Assembly (NCBI GenBank): GCA_947498625.1
Contig: CANMKR010000002.1
Location: 124,001 to 188,000, forward strand
Length of the DNA stretch: 64,000 bases
Origin: an uncultured Kangiella sp.
GTDB taxonomy: Bacteria > Pseudomonadota > Gammaproteobacteria > Enterobacterales > Kangiellaceae
Direction of reading: 5' to 3'
How positions within the stretch are numbered: the stretch's first letter is position 1; each line of letters begins with the position of its first letter. The position numbers and the translations under genes are program-made. The notes under the pieces were generated by a model. It did no database searches and was not told the origin of the DNA. It was given only the letters and a program-made list of their open reading frames with translations. This document shows positions 9,796 through 19,310 of this stretch, piece after piece.

Positions 9796-11250
9796 TCAGC
9801 TTCTGCGATTTCTATTTTCAAGTAATTCACGTAGCTTTTGCCGTACATCTTGAAGTCGCGCTTGAATTCGGGTTTGCGCATAGGGATCTTTTGAAAAGTG
9901 TCCAAGCGCTAATTCAAAGTGCTTTTTTGCGTTTTTATATTGACCAACAAGAACCATATATTGCCCGGTAGTTTCGTGCATTTCTGGGATATGATTCGAC
10001 TCTTGCTGAGATTTAGCTAAGGCAAAAAGATAATTAGGGTTGGTTTTATTTAAGTCGGCGTAGCGCAGTAATAGGCTTTCGGCTTTTTGTGGTTGCTGCA
10101 TTGACATATAAGCATGAGCAGTAGCTAATACCAGTTTAGTATTACCAGGGTTTCGACGTAACTGTTGTTGTAACAATGGTAGCGCGGCTCTACTAGAGTT
10201 ATTGGCTAAATGCGCTTCTGACAAACTATAAAGCACGATGTGATTATTTGGCATCTGCCGATAAAGCTTGTCGAGAATGGTAATGGCTTTTTGATTGTTG
10301 CCACGCGCTTTTAACAGTTCTGCATATTGATATTGATCTGCAATATCAGATTTGGACTTATTCGCTTTGGCACTAAGTTCGGAAAAGTAAGCTTCGTTAC
10401 TTTGATTTTCCAAGCTCTTGATTCTAGCTTTTACTAATTGATAATCCACTGAACTTTGATGCTCTACATTGGGATAAAGTCTCGCGCGTCTTTCTGCATC
10501 ACTCTTACGGTTTTCTGAGAGCGGGTGTGTCAATAAAATTTCAGGTGGTTTACGCACAAAACGCGATTGCCTTGAAAGTGTTTCAAAAAAGTCAGCTGCA
10601 GCTCTCACATCAAAGCCAGCACCTGACAACATGGCAATTCCGATACGGTCCGCTTCTTTTTCGTTTTCTCGGGTGTGGGTAATTATAGATTGCTGAGTCG
10701 CACCTTGGGTAGCAGCTAGAGCACCCATACCTGCTTCTGGGTTTTGAGTAGCGATTAAAATAGCGCCGATCGAAGCCAAAATAGACGGTAATGAAAGCTG
10801 ACTTTGTTTTTCTAAGCGTCTAGCTAAGTGGCGTTGAGTCACGTGCGCTACTTCATGGCCTAGTACAGAAGCCAGTTCACTTTCGCTACGCGAAGCAGTT
10901 ATTAAACCTGAATGAATGCCTATATAACCGCCAGGAAGGGCAAAAGCGTTGATGCTGGGTTCTTGAATGATAAAGAAGCGGAAACTTCTGCCTAAAGCGT
11001 CTGGGTTGGCCGCTACTAAGCGATAGCCAATTTGCTGAATATAGTCATTGACCAAAGGGTCTTGCATTACAAAACGGCTGCCACGAATTTGTGACATGAT
11101 TTGATCGCCGATTTGCTGCTCTTTAGCGATTGATAATGTTGCCCCGGCAGCTTCGCCCAGTTTGGGTAATTGATTACCAACTTGCGCGCTCAGCCCTAAG
11201 GCAAAGCATAAGCAACTGATGGAACTAATTTTGATTAATGTTTTCAACAT
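9796..11250 (-). CDS. bepA: Periplasmic M48 metalloprotease BepA with TPR domain
   Basis: Periplasmic protease and chaperone for outer-membrane proteins, acting on misassembled LptD and on the BAM complex in E. coli. Signal peptide at about 1-23; zinc motif HEVAH at 132-136, third ligand Glu199 in NEKEADRIG, and the regulatory THPLSENR loop (E. coli His246). The C-terminal half (about 260-484) holds TPR helices. Length 484 against 487 in E. coli. It is divergent from perM, its usual neighbour, across a 268-base gap. Confidence 0.95.
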   Translation of the reverse strand: MLKTLIKISSISCLCFALGLSAQVGNQLPKLGEAAGATLSIAKEQQIGDQIMSQIRGSRFVMQDPLVNDYIQQIGYRLVAANPDALGRSFRFFIIQEPSINAFALPGGYIGIHSGLITASRSESELASVLGHEVAHVTQRHLARRLEKQSQLSLPSILASIGAILIATQNPEAGMGALAATQGATQQSIITHTRENEKEADRIGIAMLSGAGFDVRAAADFFETLSRQSRFVRKPPEILLTHPLSENRKSDAERRARLYPNVEHQSSVDYQLVKARIKSLENQSNEAYFSELSAKANKSKSDIADQYQYAELLKARGNNQKAITILDKLYRQMPNNHIVLYSLSEAHLANNSSRAALPLLQQQLRRNPGNTKLVLATAHAYMSMQQPQKAESLLLRYADLNKTNPNYLFALAKSQQESNHIPEMHETTGQYMVLVGQYKNAKKHFELALGHFSKDPYAQTRIQARLQDVRQKLRELLENRNRRS

Positions 11251-11518
11251 ACTTTAAGCACAATTTTAATGGCAAGAACCGCTAATTTAGGAGCTTTTTA
11301 TTTAGCACTGCAATTTATAAGATGAGACTATAACTCAATCATTACACTATATGATGGTGCTGAATCATAAAAAGTTCAAATAGTCTTTTGTATAAATAGG
11401 TAAATGTGTGAAAGTATATTGAAGTATTTGTTTAAAAATAGATTTTTTACTATTCATTCAATACTGCTATTCACTATAATCATTAACGAAAATGTAAAAA
11501 CAATTATTAGTAGCACTT

Positions 11519-12607
11519 ATGACATCAATCTTTACTCGCTGGTTTAAGCGTAATTTTTCAAGCCCCGCAACCATAGTTTTGTCTATGTTGTTATTGTTAG
11601 GTTTTGTTTTTATTTTAACGCTTGGCGAGATTTTAGCGCCCATATTATGGGCTCTTGTGATAGCTTATTTACTTGAATGGGTGGTGACCGCCATTGAAAA
11701 GCGCGGAGTGAAGCGTATCTGGGCGGTATTAGGAGTTTTCATAGGTTTTATTACCGTGACACTTCTAATCGTTTTAGGACTGGTTCCGCTTATTTGGAAA
11801 CAAGGAAGCTTATTAGTCTCTGAGTTGCCAAGCATTGGCGCAAAAGCAAAACAAGCAATTTTAGAGCTTCCGCAGAAGTATCCCAATGTAGTCTCTACGG
11901 AACAGGTAAATGATATTCTTACCAATGTAGGAACTGAACTAGGTGCCATTGGGCAAGGGCTATTATCCGCTTCAGTTTCTTCTTTAGTTGGTGTTGCTAG
12001 CTTATTGATTTATATAGTATTAGTTCCTTTGTTAGTTTTCTTTTTCCTGAAAGATAGAAACCTTTTATTAGGTTGGTTTGGACAATGGTTACCAGAAGAG
12101 AGGCAACTAGCTGAATCGGTTTGGAGCGAAGTCAATCGACAAATTGGTAACTATATTCGCGGCAAAGTGATGGAGATCATCATTGTTGGAACCGTATCCT
12201 ACATTACCTTCGCCATTATGGGGCTAAACTACGCCTTGTTATTGGGTGTATTAGTCGGTTTTTCAGTATTGATACCTTACGTAGGCGCGGCCCTAGTCAC
12301 TATTCCGGTATTGTTGATAGGTTTTTTCCAGTGGGGTTTTAGTCAACCGTTTTATATCCTGACCATTGCCTATTTCATTATTCAGATTTTAGACGGCAAT
12401 GTATTGGTTCCGTTATTGTTCTCTGAAGCCGTAAGCTTGCACCCGGTAGCCATTATCGGCGCTATTCTATTGTTCGGTGGCTTGTGGGGCTTCTGGGGCG
12501 TATTTTTCGCTATTCCATTGGCCATTTTGGTGAATGCGGTGCTGGATGCAGTAAAAGGGCATAAAGAGGGGCAGGAAGATTCTTTGGAAGATAAAGTCAC
12601 TTCCTGA
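11519..12607 (+). CDS. perM: AI-2E family transporter, PerM-like
   Basis: A 362-residue polytopic inner membrane protein of the AI-2E/PerM permease family. About seven or eight hydrophobic segments are visible, with a central periplasmic-like region (about 85-145) and the family pattern in the second half, DGNVLVPLLFSEAVSLHP. In E. coli perM (yfgO) lies next to bepA as here, which supports the name over other AI-2E paralogues. The substrate is not settled. The ATG at 11519 has no good ribosome binding site. A TATAAT lies at 11475-11480 without a clear -35 box. Confidence 0.85.
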   Translation: MTSIFTRWFKRNFSSPATIVLSMLLLLGFVFILTLGEILAPILWALVIAYLLEWVVTAIEKRGVKRIWAVLGVFIGFITVTLLIVLGLVPLIWKQGSLLVSELPSIGAKAKQAILELPQKYPNVVSTEQVNDILTNVGTELGAIGQGLLSASVSSLVGVASLLIYIVLVPLLVFFFLKDRNLLLGWFGQWLPEERQLAESVWSEVNRQIGNYIRGKVMEIIIVGTVSYITFAIMGLNYALLLGVLVGFSVLIPYVGAALVTIPVLLIGFFQWGFSQPFYILTIAYFIIQILDGNVLVPLLFSEAVSLHPVAIIGAILLFGGLWGFWGVFFAIPLAILVNAVLDAVKGHKEGQEDSLEDKVTS

Positions 12608-12902
12608 GTAAGCTCAGCTCAATTCCCGAGTCTTTTTTAAAAATGCTAACTCTAAAGTCATGCATTACTGTTAAGTTTGTATAGACATTTATAACTTTTC
12701 GGACATGGATGTTAAATATAGAAAGTAAACTTATAAATACAAAAGCTAAAGTTTTTATGAAGCCTTTCTTATCAAAACGGCTAATCCAATTAGTAACTAA
12801 AAACTTTTGATAATCATTCATATAAATGTGCAGTTCGCCATGATCTAGTAATGCACTTTGTATTTTTACTCTAGAAGTGTCTTTGAGTGTTATCTCAGCC
12901 AT
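12597..12902 (-). CDS. Small hypothetical protein
   Basis: A possible 101-residue protein starting at the ATG at 12902. It has a basic centre with one hydrophobic stretch (LAFVFISLLSIFN) that could be a membrane segment. I do not recognise it. Its 3' end overlaps the perM end by 11 bases, and an upstream start at 12941 would overlap the PhoH gene end. No clear ribosome binding site is seen. It could be a real small gene or chance. Confidence 0.35.
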   Translation of the reverse strand: MAEITLKDTSRVKIQSALLDHGELHIYMNDYQKFLVTNWISRFDKKGFIKTLAFVFISLLSIFNIHVRKVINVYTNLTVMHDFRVSIFKKDSGIELSLLRK

Positions 12903-12921
12903 CGAATATAAAACTACATTT

Positions 12922-14346
12922 TTATAGTATATCCGAAGCAAAATCGGCTAATCTTGAACGCTCACCACGTTGTAAAGTAATGTGGCCGGCATGCCCCCAG
13001 TTTTTAAACCTATCTACCACGTAGGTAATACCTGAAGTGGTTTCAGTGAGGTAGGGCGTATCAATTTGTGCAACATTACCCATACACACAACTTTTGTGC
13101 CCGGTCCTGCTCGGGTAATTAAGGTTTTCATTTGCTTTGAAGTTAAATTTTGCGCTTCATCGATAATGATAATTTTATTCAAGAAGGTTCTGCCGCGCAT
13201 AAAGTTTAATGAGCGAACTTTCACCCACTTGCGTAATAAGTCATGAGTTGCGGCAGCTCCCCATTCGTCATTATCCGATGGCGCTAATACCTCTAGGTTA
13301 TCCATTAAGGCACCCATCCAAGGAGTCATTTTTTCTTCTTCGGTTCCTGGTAAAAAACCAATATCTTCGCCCACCGAAACTGTGACTCGAGTGACAATGA
13401 TTTCTTTATAGCGTTTTAGCTCAATCGCTTGTTCTAGTGCGGCCGCTAAAGCCAATAGCGTTTTACCAGTACCGGCAGGGCCTTGCAGAGTGACAAAATC
13501 TATTTCAGGATCCATCAATAGATTTAAGGCGTAACTTTGCTCACGGTTTCTGGCGGTAATCCCCCAAACATTATGACTATCAGTGCGATAATCAGTAAGC
13601 AGCTCAATCAGTGCAGTAGGTTCACCAGCATCATCATTTTCAATAGAACGAACTATGGCTTCAAAATGATCGGCGTCATGGTAAAGACATTGATTGGTGA
13701 ACCAATCTTCAACCAGTGGCCCTTTGATACGATAATAGGTATGACCATCTTCCTGCCACGAGTCCATATCGCGGCTATGGTTGTCCCAAAAATCATTGGG
13801 CAATTCGTAATAGCCAGTATGCAGCTGTTCAACATCATCAAGCACCTTGTCGTTAAAATAGTCTTCGGCATGGACACCAACGATATTCGCTTTAATTCGT
13901 AAGTTAATATCTTTAGAAACTAAAGTGACTGTTTTTTCAGGCTCTTTCTCTTGTAAGGCTAGAGCTACATTTAAAATAGTGTTGTCAGCTTTAGAGCTTG
14001 GTAATGAGTCTGGCAGGCGATCCGTATGTTCTCGAATTTGGAAGTAGATTTTTCCATGTTTAGTGATATCGCCAATTTGCGGTAAAGCACCTAGATGAAT
14101 GCCATTGACCATAGGGTCTTCGCCATCTTCTGCAGAGGACATTAAATCATCTATATAACGGGAAACTTGTCTAACGTTACGAGCGGTCTCGGATAGACCT
14201 TTTTTTCCGGCGTCCAGTTCTTCAAGGACCACCATAGGAATTAAAATATCATGTTCTTCAAAACGGAAAAGAGCGGTTGGATCGTGCATTAAAACGTTGG
14301 TGTCGAGTACAAATAATCTATTACCATCGATTTTCTTTCTTACCAT
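12922..14346 (-). CDS. PIN-PhoH (PhoH2-type) ATPase/ribonuclease
   Basis: A 474-residue fusion of a PIN ribonuclease domain (about 10-150) and a PhoH-type P-loop ATPase (about 260-474). PIN acidic residues are visible at Asp15 (VLDTNVL), Asp121 (KADNTIL) and Asp146 (SKDINLR). Walker A is GPAGTGKT at 289-296 and Walker B is IIIDEAQNL. PhoH2 proteins studied elsewhere are ATP-dependent RNA helicase-nucleases, often partnered with an antitoxin; no antitoxin-like gene is next to this one. The ribosome binding site is AGAGGA. It follows bcp after a strong terminator, so it probably has its own promoter. Confidence 0.92.
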   Translation of the reverse strand: MVRKKIDGNRLFVLDTNVLMHDPTALFRFEEHDILIPMVVLEELDAGKKGLSETARNVRQVSRYIDDLMSSAEDGEDPMVNGIHLGALPQIGDITKHGKIYFQIREHTDRLPDSLPSSKADNTILNVALALQEKEPEKTVTLVSKDINLRIKANIVGVHAEDYFNDKVLDDVEQLHTGYYELPNDFWDNHSRDMDSWQEDGHTYYRIKGPLVEDWFTNQCLYHDADHFEAIVRSIENDDAGEPTALIELLTDYRTDSHNVWGITARNREQSYALNLLMDPEIDFVTLQGPAGTGKTLLALAAALEQAIELKRYKEIIVTRVTVSVGEDIGFLPGTEEEKMTPWMGALMDNLEVLAPSDNDEWGAAATHDLLRKWVKVRSLNFMRGRTFLNKIIIIDEAQNLTSKQMKTLITRAGPGTKVVCMGNVAQIDTPYLTETTSGITYVVDRFKNWGHAGHITLQRGERSRLADFASDIL

Positions 14347-14400
14347 TCTTTATCCTCTTTATCGTTTTAGCTAATTATCTGAGTTAGGTTTTGTAAGTTA

Positions 14401-14432
14401 AAAAAAAGCCCGCACTTAAAGAGCGGGCTTTT
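14401..14432 (-). terminator. Rho-independent terminator of bcp
   Basis: AAAAGCCCGC (14404-14413) and GCGGGCTTTT (14423-14432) form a 10-bp stem with a 9-base loop. On the minus strand the stem is followed by a run of seven T bases in total, directly after the bcp stop. Confidence 0.88.
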
Positions 14433-14433
14433 C

Positions 14434-14904
14434 TTATAAATTTCTTACAGCTTCAAGCACCTCATCAACATGTCCTTTAACTTTTACCTTGCGCCATTCA
14501 GCCTGCAGTTTTGAAGCGCTATCAATAAGGAAAGTGCTGCGTTCAATGCCCATATATTCTTTGCCATACATTTTTTTTAATTTAATGACGTCATAAGCAT
14601 TACACATTTCTTCGTCGGCATCGGAAAGTAAATCAAAAGGAAACTCTTGTTTCTTTTTGAAGTTTTCATGAACCCGAACACTGTCTCGTGAAACACCTAA
14701 AATAACCGTATTGAGCCTTTCAAATTCGCTATGCAGATCGCGGAAATTTTGCCCTTCAGTGGTGCAGCCTGGAGTGTTGTCTTTTGGGTAGAAATAGATA
14801 ACAAGATTTTTGCCTTTGAAATCGCTTAGAGACAACGCTTGGTCGCCAGTAGCTGGCAGGGTAAAATTTGGGGCTTTGTTCTTAAGTTTTATAGTTTGAG
14901 GCAC
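14434..14904 (-). CDS. bcp: Thioredoxin-dependent peroxiredoxin (bacterioferritin comigratory protein)
   Basis: Cytoplasmic peroxiredoxin of the Bcp/PrxQ class that reduces peroxides. The peroxidatic cysteine is Cys47 in NTPGCTTEGQNFRDL. The second cysteine found five residues later in many PrxQ proteins is absent (Gly and Gln are there instead), so another cysteine or an external thiol must resolve the sulfenate. Length 156 is normal. In E. coli bcp lies close to dapA and bamC, and here it is divergent from dapA. It ends in a strong hairpin. Confidence 0.93.
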   Translation of the reverse strand: MPQTIKLKNKAPNFTLPATGDQALSLSDFKGKNLVIYFYPKDNTPGCTTEGQNFRDLHSEFERLNTVILGVSRDSVRVHENFKKKQEFPFDLLSDADEEMCNAYDVIKLKKMYGKEYMGIERSTFLIDSASKLQAEWRKVKVKGHVDEVLEAVRNL

Positions 14905-15158
14905 TTTTTAGTTCTTTTTTAAAATTTATCGTTGCAGTTTGGTAACCGTATCTATGTTTTTGATTGCTTGCCTGTACGTTTTTTACACGATCGCTAATGA
15001 AAAACATAATTTAACTCTACGTCAGAAAAAAATAGATAGCAAGTGGTAAATTTTTAATGACTAAAACCGCCAATAGCCACTATTTAAGCTTGTTTTTAAA
15101 GGCTTGCATCGATACCATATCTGGCTTATTACCAAGTCTAAGTCTACCGAGTGCCAAA

Positions 15159-16043
15159 ATGAAGTTAAACGGCAGTATAGTTGCGATTGTCACACCAATG
15201 AAAAGCGATCAAAGTATTGATCTTAGCGCATTGCGTAAACTATGCGATTGGCATATCGAACAAGGTACCAATGGCATAGTAGTCATGGGAACGACTGGTG
15301 AATCTGCTACTGTTTCAGAAAGTGATTATCTAGCGGCAATAGAAGTAACGGTTCAACAGGTTAATTCCAGAGTGCCTGTGATTGCAGGTAGTGGCGCGAT
15401 TGGCACCGATAAAACTATTAGCTTGAGCAATAAGGCTGCGGCTTTAGGTGTCGACGCTGTGCTGGTGGTAACGCCTTATTATTGTAAACCATCCCAATCG
15501 GGTTTATATCAGCATTTTGTTGCGGTCGCCGATGCTGCCAAAGTGCCTGTGGTTTTATACAATGTACCAGGTCGAACTGCTTGTGATTTGTTGCCTGAAA
15601 CTGTATCCAAGTTATCTGCGCATAAGAATATCGTGGCTATCAAAGAAGCAACCGGCGATGTTTCAAGAGTTAAGGAACTTATTACTAACTGTAAGACTCC
15701 AATCCAGTTATTAAGTGGTGACGACGCTACTGCGCGAGAGTTTATAAAAGAGGGTGGTGATGGCGTTATATCGGTGACGGCTAATGTGGCACCAGCTTTA
15801 ATGAGCGAAATGTGTCAGTTAGCTTTAGATGGCAATCATAAACAAGCACAGATTGTTGATCAAAAACTTGAATTATTGCATCGAGATTTATTCTTAGAAG
15901 CAAACCCGATACCCGTTAAATGGGCGATGTATGCAATGGGACTGATAGGAGATGCTATCAAGTTACCATTGACCCCTTTAGAAAATAATTTTCAACCTGC
16001 TATTTTAAAAGCATTGGAACAAGCAAATGTTAAAACACAATAA
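15159..16043 (+). CDS. dapA: 4-hydroxy-tetrahydrodipicolinate synthase
   Basis: Condenses aspartate semialdehyde and pyruvate in the lysine and diaminopimelate pathway. TIM barrel with the Schiff-base lysine in VAIKEATGD, the GTTGES motif and VLYNVPGRT. The ATG at 15159 (MKLNGSIVAIVTPM) is chosen because it gives 294 residues, as in E. coli (292). A start at 15057 would add 34 residues that match nothing in the family; neither start has a strong ribosome binding site. The 3' end overlaps bamC by 17 bases, so dapA and bamC are co-transcribed as in E. coli. Confidence 0.95.
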   Translation: MKLNGSIVAIVTPMKSDQSIDLSALRKLCDWHIEQGTNGIVVMGTTGESATVSESDYLAAIEVTVQQVNSRVPVIAGSGAIGTDKTISLSNKAAALGVDAVLVVTPYYCKPSQSGLYQHFVAVADAAKVPVVLYNVPGRTACDLLPETVSKLSAHKNIVAIKEATGDVSRVKELITNCKTPIQLLSGDDATAREFIKEGGDGVISVTANVAPALMSEMCQLALDGNHKQAQIVDQKLELLHRDLFLEANPIPVKWAMYAMGLIGDAIKLPLTPLENNFQPAILKALEQANVKTQ

Positions 16044-17106
16044 AAAATACCTTCTGTTGTCCATGGCCATCGGAGCAAATTTAATACTATCTGGTTGTAG
16101 TTGGTTTTCCGCTAATGACGGTCGTGAAGATATTGATGAAAGCTATTTAAATAGCAAGCAAGGCAAGGATTTACAAATTCCAGCCAATGCTAATGAAATT
16201 ATCCAAAACGATAGTTTTCAGATCCCTGAAGGTGCAGTAATAGTTAATCGTCAAGCCAAGGGCAGTCTACTGAGTTTAGAACCGCCACAATTACTCCTTA
16301 CAGGTGGTGATGGTGTTCGCGAAGATACCGATGCGAGCTATCCAACGGTTTGGTTACGGGGGCAATCGAGTGAGTTAAAATCATTTCTCGATGGTTTTGT
16401 GGAAGCCAATAGTATTAAGATTGATACAGTCTCTAATCAGGCTTTAACGACGGGCTGGTTGTCGGATGAAGAAGAAGGGCTTGGCGAAGGTTTAGGTTCT
16501 TACAATATTGATGATCAACGCCATAAGTTTTCATTAAACCTGATTGCTGAAAATGCCAATGAATTTGCGGTTCAGGCAATACACCTTACTAGCCAGCAAG
16601 AAATTGATGGAAACTGGAAAGATATCAGCACCTCTAACCGGGTGGCAAAACAGTTTTTAAACCAGTTTATCGGTTATTATGATGGTGTTCGTGACCGTCA
16701 AGCGCGTGCTCGAATTCTAGAAGAAGGTATCATAGAAACCCGTTTGGGAACTAACCCTAATGGCGATATTGCGATTGTTTCAGATAGAGATTTTCAAGCA
16801 ATTTGGCAACAAACTCCTGCCGTCTTAGAATCTTTGAATCTACCAATTATCGATAGAGATCAATCGCAAGGTTTATTCTTCTTTAAGGTCGCAGAAGATT
16901 CTGGGTTCTGGAGTTCTTTATTTGGCAAAAATACCAACTCTCGAGTAGATATGTTGCCTGGAAATTACCGTATTTTAATTGATACCTTGGCGAATGGTGG
17001 TAGCAGTATAAGCTTCCAAAATGAAGCTGGTGAAAAACTGTCACCTAACTTAGTGGGTAAAATCTATCCTGAGTTTAAAGCAGCCTTTCGTAAGAAAGAA
17101 CTCTAA
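16027..17106 (+). CDS. bamC: Outer membrane assembly lipoprotein BamC
   Basis: Lipoprotein subunit of the BAM complex that inserts beta-barrel proteins into the outer membrane. Lipobox LSGC gives Cys24 as the acylated residue. The following unstructured stretch ending in LQIPAN and FQIPEG resembles the conserved BamC lasso that contacts BamD, and two BamC-type helix-grip domains follow. Length 359 against 344 in E. coli. The start overlaps the end of dapA, the same pairing as in E. coli. Confidence 0.88.
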   Translation: MLKHNKKYLLLSMAIGANLILSGCSWFSANDGREDIDESYLNSKQGKDLQIPANANEIIQNDSFQIPEGAVIVNRQAKGSLLSLEPPQLLLTGGDGVREDTDASYPTVWLRGQSSELKSFLDGFVEANSIKIDTVSNQALTTGWLSDEEEGLGEGLGSYNIDDQRHKFSLNLIAENANEFAVQAIHLTSQQEIDGNWKDISTSNRVAKQFLNQFIGYYDGVRDRQARARILEEGIIETRLGTNPNGDIAIVSDRDFQAIWQQTPAVLESLNLPIIDRDQSQGLFFFKVAEDSGFWSSLFGKNTNSRVDMLPGNYRILIDTLANGGSSISFQNEAGEKLSPNLVGKIYPEFKAAFRKKEL

Positions 17107-17125
17107 TTAATCCTAATATATTTAT

Positions 17126-17155
17126 CGCTAGGTTGTTACTAGTAAGAGCCTAGCG
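17126..17155. other. Hairpin between bamC and the MBL-fold gene
   Basis: CGCTAGG and CCTAGCG form a perfect 7-bp stem around a 16-base loop that itself contains TTACTAGTAA. A short T-rich stretch follows but no true T run, so it could be a weak bamC terminator or an element in the next gene's leader. Confidence 0.4.
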
Positions 17156-17167
17156 GCATTTCTCTGT

Positions 17168-17944
17168 ATGAACAACACTGTATTTAAGGTAGCTTCTTTA
17201 GGTTCTGGCTCTAAAGGAAACGGTACTCTAGTTTCTGCAGGCGGTACAAACCTATTAATTGATTGTGGCTTTACTGTAAAAGAAACTTTAAAAAGATTTG
17301 CAACATTAGAGTTTGACCCTCAATCTTTGAATGCGATTTTAGTCACTCATGAACATCAAGATCACATTAAAGGTGCGGGAGCCTTAAGTCGCCGATTAAA
17401 AGTTCCTGTATTTACCACTCAGGGTACTTTCTTAAGTGGGAAAGTAGGAGAGTGTAATTTTCGTGCGATAAGCCCCTTTGAACACTTTTCTATTGACAAA
17501 CTAATGGTAGAAGCGTTTTCAGTTCCGCATGATGCGCGAGAGCCTTGCCAATTTGTTTTGCAATATAATAACAAGCGTTTGGCAGTGGTTAGCGATTTAG
17601 GTTCTATAACTCAACCTATTATTGAGAAAATGCAGACCTGTCATGCTTTGTTGCTTGAAATGAATCATGACTATGAAATGCTCATGACAGGCGTTTATCC
17701 TATGTCTTTAAAGCGTCGAGTAGGTGGAAAGCTTGGCCATTTGAATAATCAGCAATCTATCGAGCTACTCAAACAGCTGGACTTTGATCAGTTAGAACTG
17801 ATGGTTGCTACCCATTTAAGTGAGGAGAATAACTGCCCTAAAATAGTAGAGAACTTATTAGCAGCCACTTTTGAAAATAAGGCGGTTACCTACAAAGTGG
17901 CTAATCAAAAACAAGGGCTAGATTGGATAGAGTTAGCCACTTGA
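17168..17944 (+). CDS. Metallo-beta-lactamase-fold hydrolase, YycJ-like
   Basis: A 258-residue cytoplasmic MBL-fold protein. The metal motif HxHxDH is THEHQDHIKG (His61, His63, Asp65, His66); further ligands are in SVPHDA, VSDLG and the late GHLNN and THLS segments. The opening SLGSGSKGNGT is typical of the YycJ/WalJ group, which includes 5'-exonuclease-like proteins involved in DNA repair. The start follows bamC by 61 bases. The exact substrate cannot be told from the sequence. Confidence 0.85.
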   Translation: MNNTVFKVASLGSGSKGNGTLVSAGGTNLLIDCGFTVKETLKRFATLEFDPQSLNAILVTHEHQDHIKGAGALSRRLKVPVFTTQGTFLSGKVGECNFRAISPFEHFSIDKLMVEAFSVPHDAREPCQFVLQYNNKRLAVVSDLGSITQPIIEKMQTCHALLLEMNHDYEMLMTGVYPMSLKRRVGGKLGHLNNQQSIELLKQLDFDQLELMVATHLSEENNCPKIVENLLAATFENKAVTYKVANQKQGLDWIELAT

Positions 17945-17968
17945 ATTTCACGGACTAAAAAGTTTTAT

Positions 17969-19285
17969 TTATGGTGAAATCTTAAAAGGTACTTTAAGGT
18001 GGAAGTCCGCCCCACCAAGTAAGCCACTATCTTTCACTTCAATTTTTCCTTGATGTCTATTGGCAATTCCCCAAACAATGGCTAAGCCAAGACCAGCACC
18101 GCCTGAGTCTCTGCTTCGACTGTGATCCAAGCGGGTAAAAGGTTCAAAAATACGATCACGCTTGCCAGGTGGAACTCCATTACCATCATCGGCTACACTA
18201 ATCACTAGATTAGCTTGATTGCTTTGCACTGAAACTAAAACTTTTGAAAAACTAAATTTAGCGGCATTTCTAATTAAGTTTAATAAGGCTCGTTCGATAA
18301 GTTTTTGATCTAAAAAGCATTCGATGCTTGTCTGATCGCCGGTTTCTATATCGAAAATTTTTGTAGGATACAAAGGAGAGACTTTATTGATGACAGATTC
18401 TATCAGCTCAATCATATTGAAATAGTTTGGGCTTAAAGATTGTTGACCATCTTTTAATCTTGAATAATCCAGAACCTCTTTTACTAATGCGTCCAACTCT
18501 TCCAGAGATTCTTCTATATCAATTTTTAATTGTTCTGATTTTTGGGGTTGCTGTCCTGCTGTCAGTAAATCAACCGCCATGCTGATACGAGCCATGGGAC
18601 TTCTAAATTCATGCGCAACGGCATGCATTAGATCTCTTTGGTTGCGTAGGTTTTTTCTATGCTCGCTTTGCAACATGGATATCTTAGAGGAGATCTCAGG
18701 AGTATTGATGGCAACATTTTCAAATACATCATCTTGTTTATCTAAATAGATACTGGAAGCAACTTGATTTATTGCTTGGTGGGCTTTTGAAAACTTAGAA
18801 CGCAAATAGCTTAAGCCGGCCCATAAACAGGCGCCATTAAACAAGAGCAATAACAATAGATAGGCAAAACCATCTTTAAGCTTAACATCATCATAAGTAG
18901 CTTCATATGGGCCTAGAACTAAGTAATTTTGCTCATTTAACTTTAAAATTCCGACCGGGCCTTCCTCATACTCCATAAAAACTTGGTAACGCTCTTTGAC
19001 CAATTTCTTTGAGATATCTTCTGACAACTCTAACTCTGAAGGTCGCTTTTGATTAATGCTTCGGTTTAAGTCGAAACTAGCCCGGTCTACAATAGCTTTA
19101 GAAAAACGGTACTCGTTGGATGCCATCCGCAAGTTCAGGTCAAGTAGGTCACCACGGATTTCTTGCTGACTGGTTCTATAGTCCACATTGCTAGACCAAG
19201 GGAAGTATACATAAAATAATAAAATACCAGCGATGCCATTGACTAGAGCTAGGGCAAACAAGAATATCGTAAATTGCTTTTTCAT
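17969..19285 (-). CDS. Sensor histidine kinase, RstB-like
   Basis: A 438-residue inner membrane kinase with two membrane segments (about 7-29 and 138-160) and a periplasmic sensor of about 105 residues between them. The phospho-accepting His225 lies in HAVAHEFRSPMARI; N box NLIRNAAKFS, G1 box DDGNGVP and G2 box GGAGLGLAI follow. The order of motifs, including FEPFTRLDHSRSRDSGG, is close to E. coli RstB. It is the second gene after the response regulator, 25 bases downstream. The signal is unknown. Confidence 0.88.
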   Translation of the reverse strand: MKKQFTIFLFALALVNGIAGILLFYVYFPWSSNVDYRTSQQEIRGDLLDLNLRMASNEYRFSKAIVDRASFDLNRSINQKRPSELELSEDISKKLVKERYQVFMEYEEGPVGILKLNEQNYLVLGPYEATYDDVKLKDGFAYLLLLLLFNGACLWAGLSYLRSKFSKAHQAINQVASSIYLDKQDDVFENVAINTPEISSKISMLQSEHRKNLRNQRDLMHAVAHEFRSPMARISMAVDLLTAGQQPQKSEQLKIDIEESLEELDALVKEVLDYSRLKDGQQSLSPNYFNMIELIESVINKVSPLYPTKIFDIETGDQTSIECFLDQKLIERALLNLIRNAAKFSFSKVLVSVQSNQANLVISVADDGNGVPPGKRDRIFEPFTRLDHSRSRDSGGAGLGLAIVWGIANRHQGKIEVKDSGLLGGADFHLKVPFKISP

Positions 19286-19310
19286 TAGGAGATACTCTTA
19301 TGGCTAGCTT

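Noticed and set aside
15057-15158. N-terminal extension of dapA by 34 codons
   Set aside because: It matches nothing in the family, and the start at 15159 gives the normal length.
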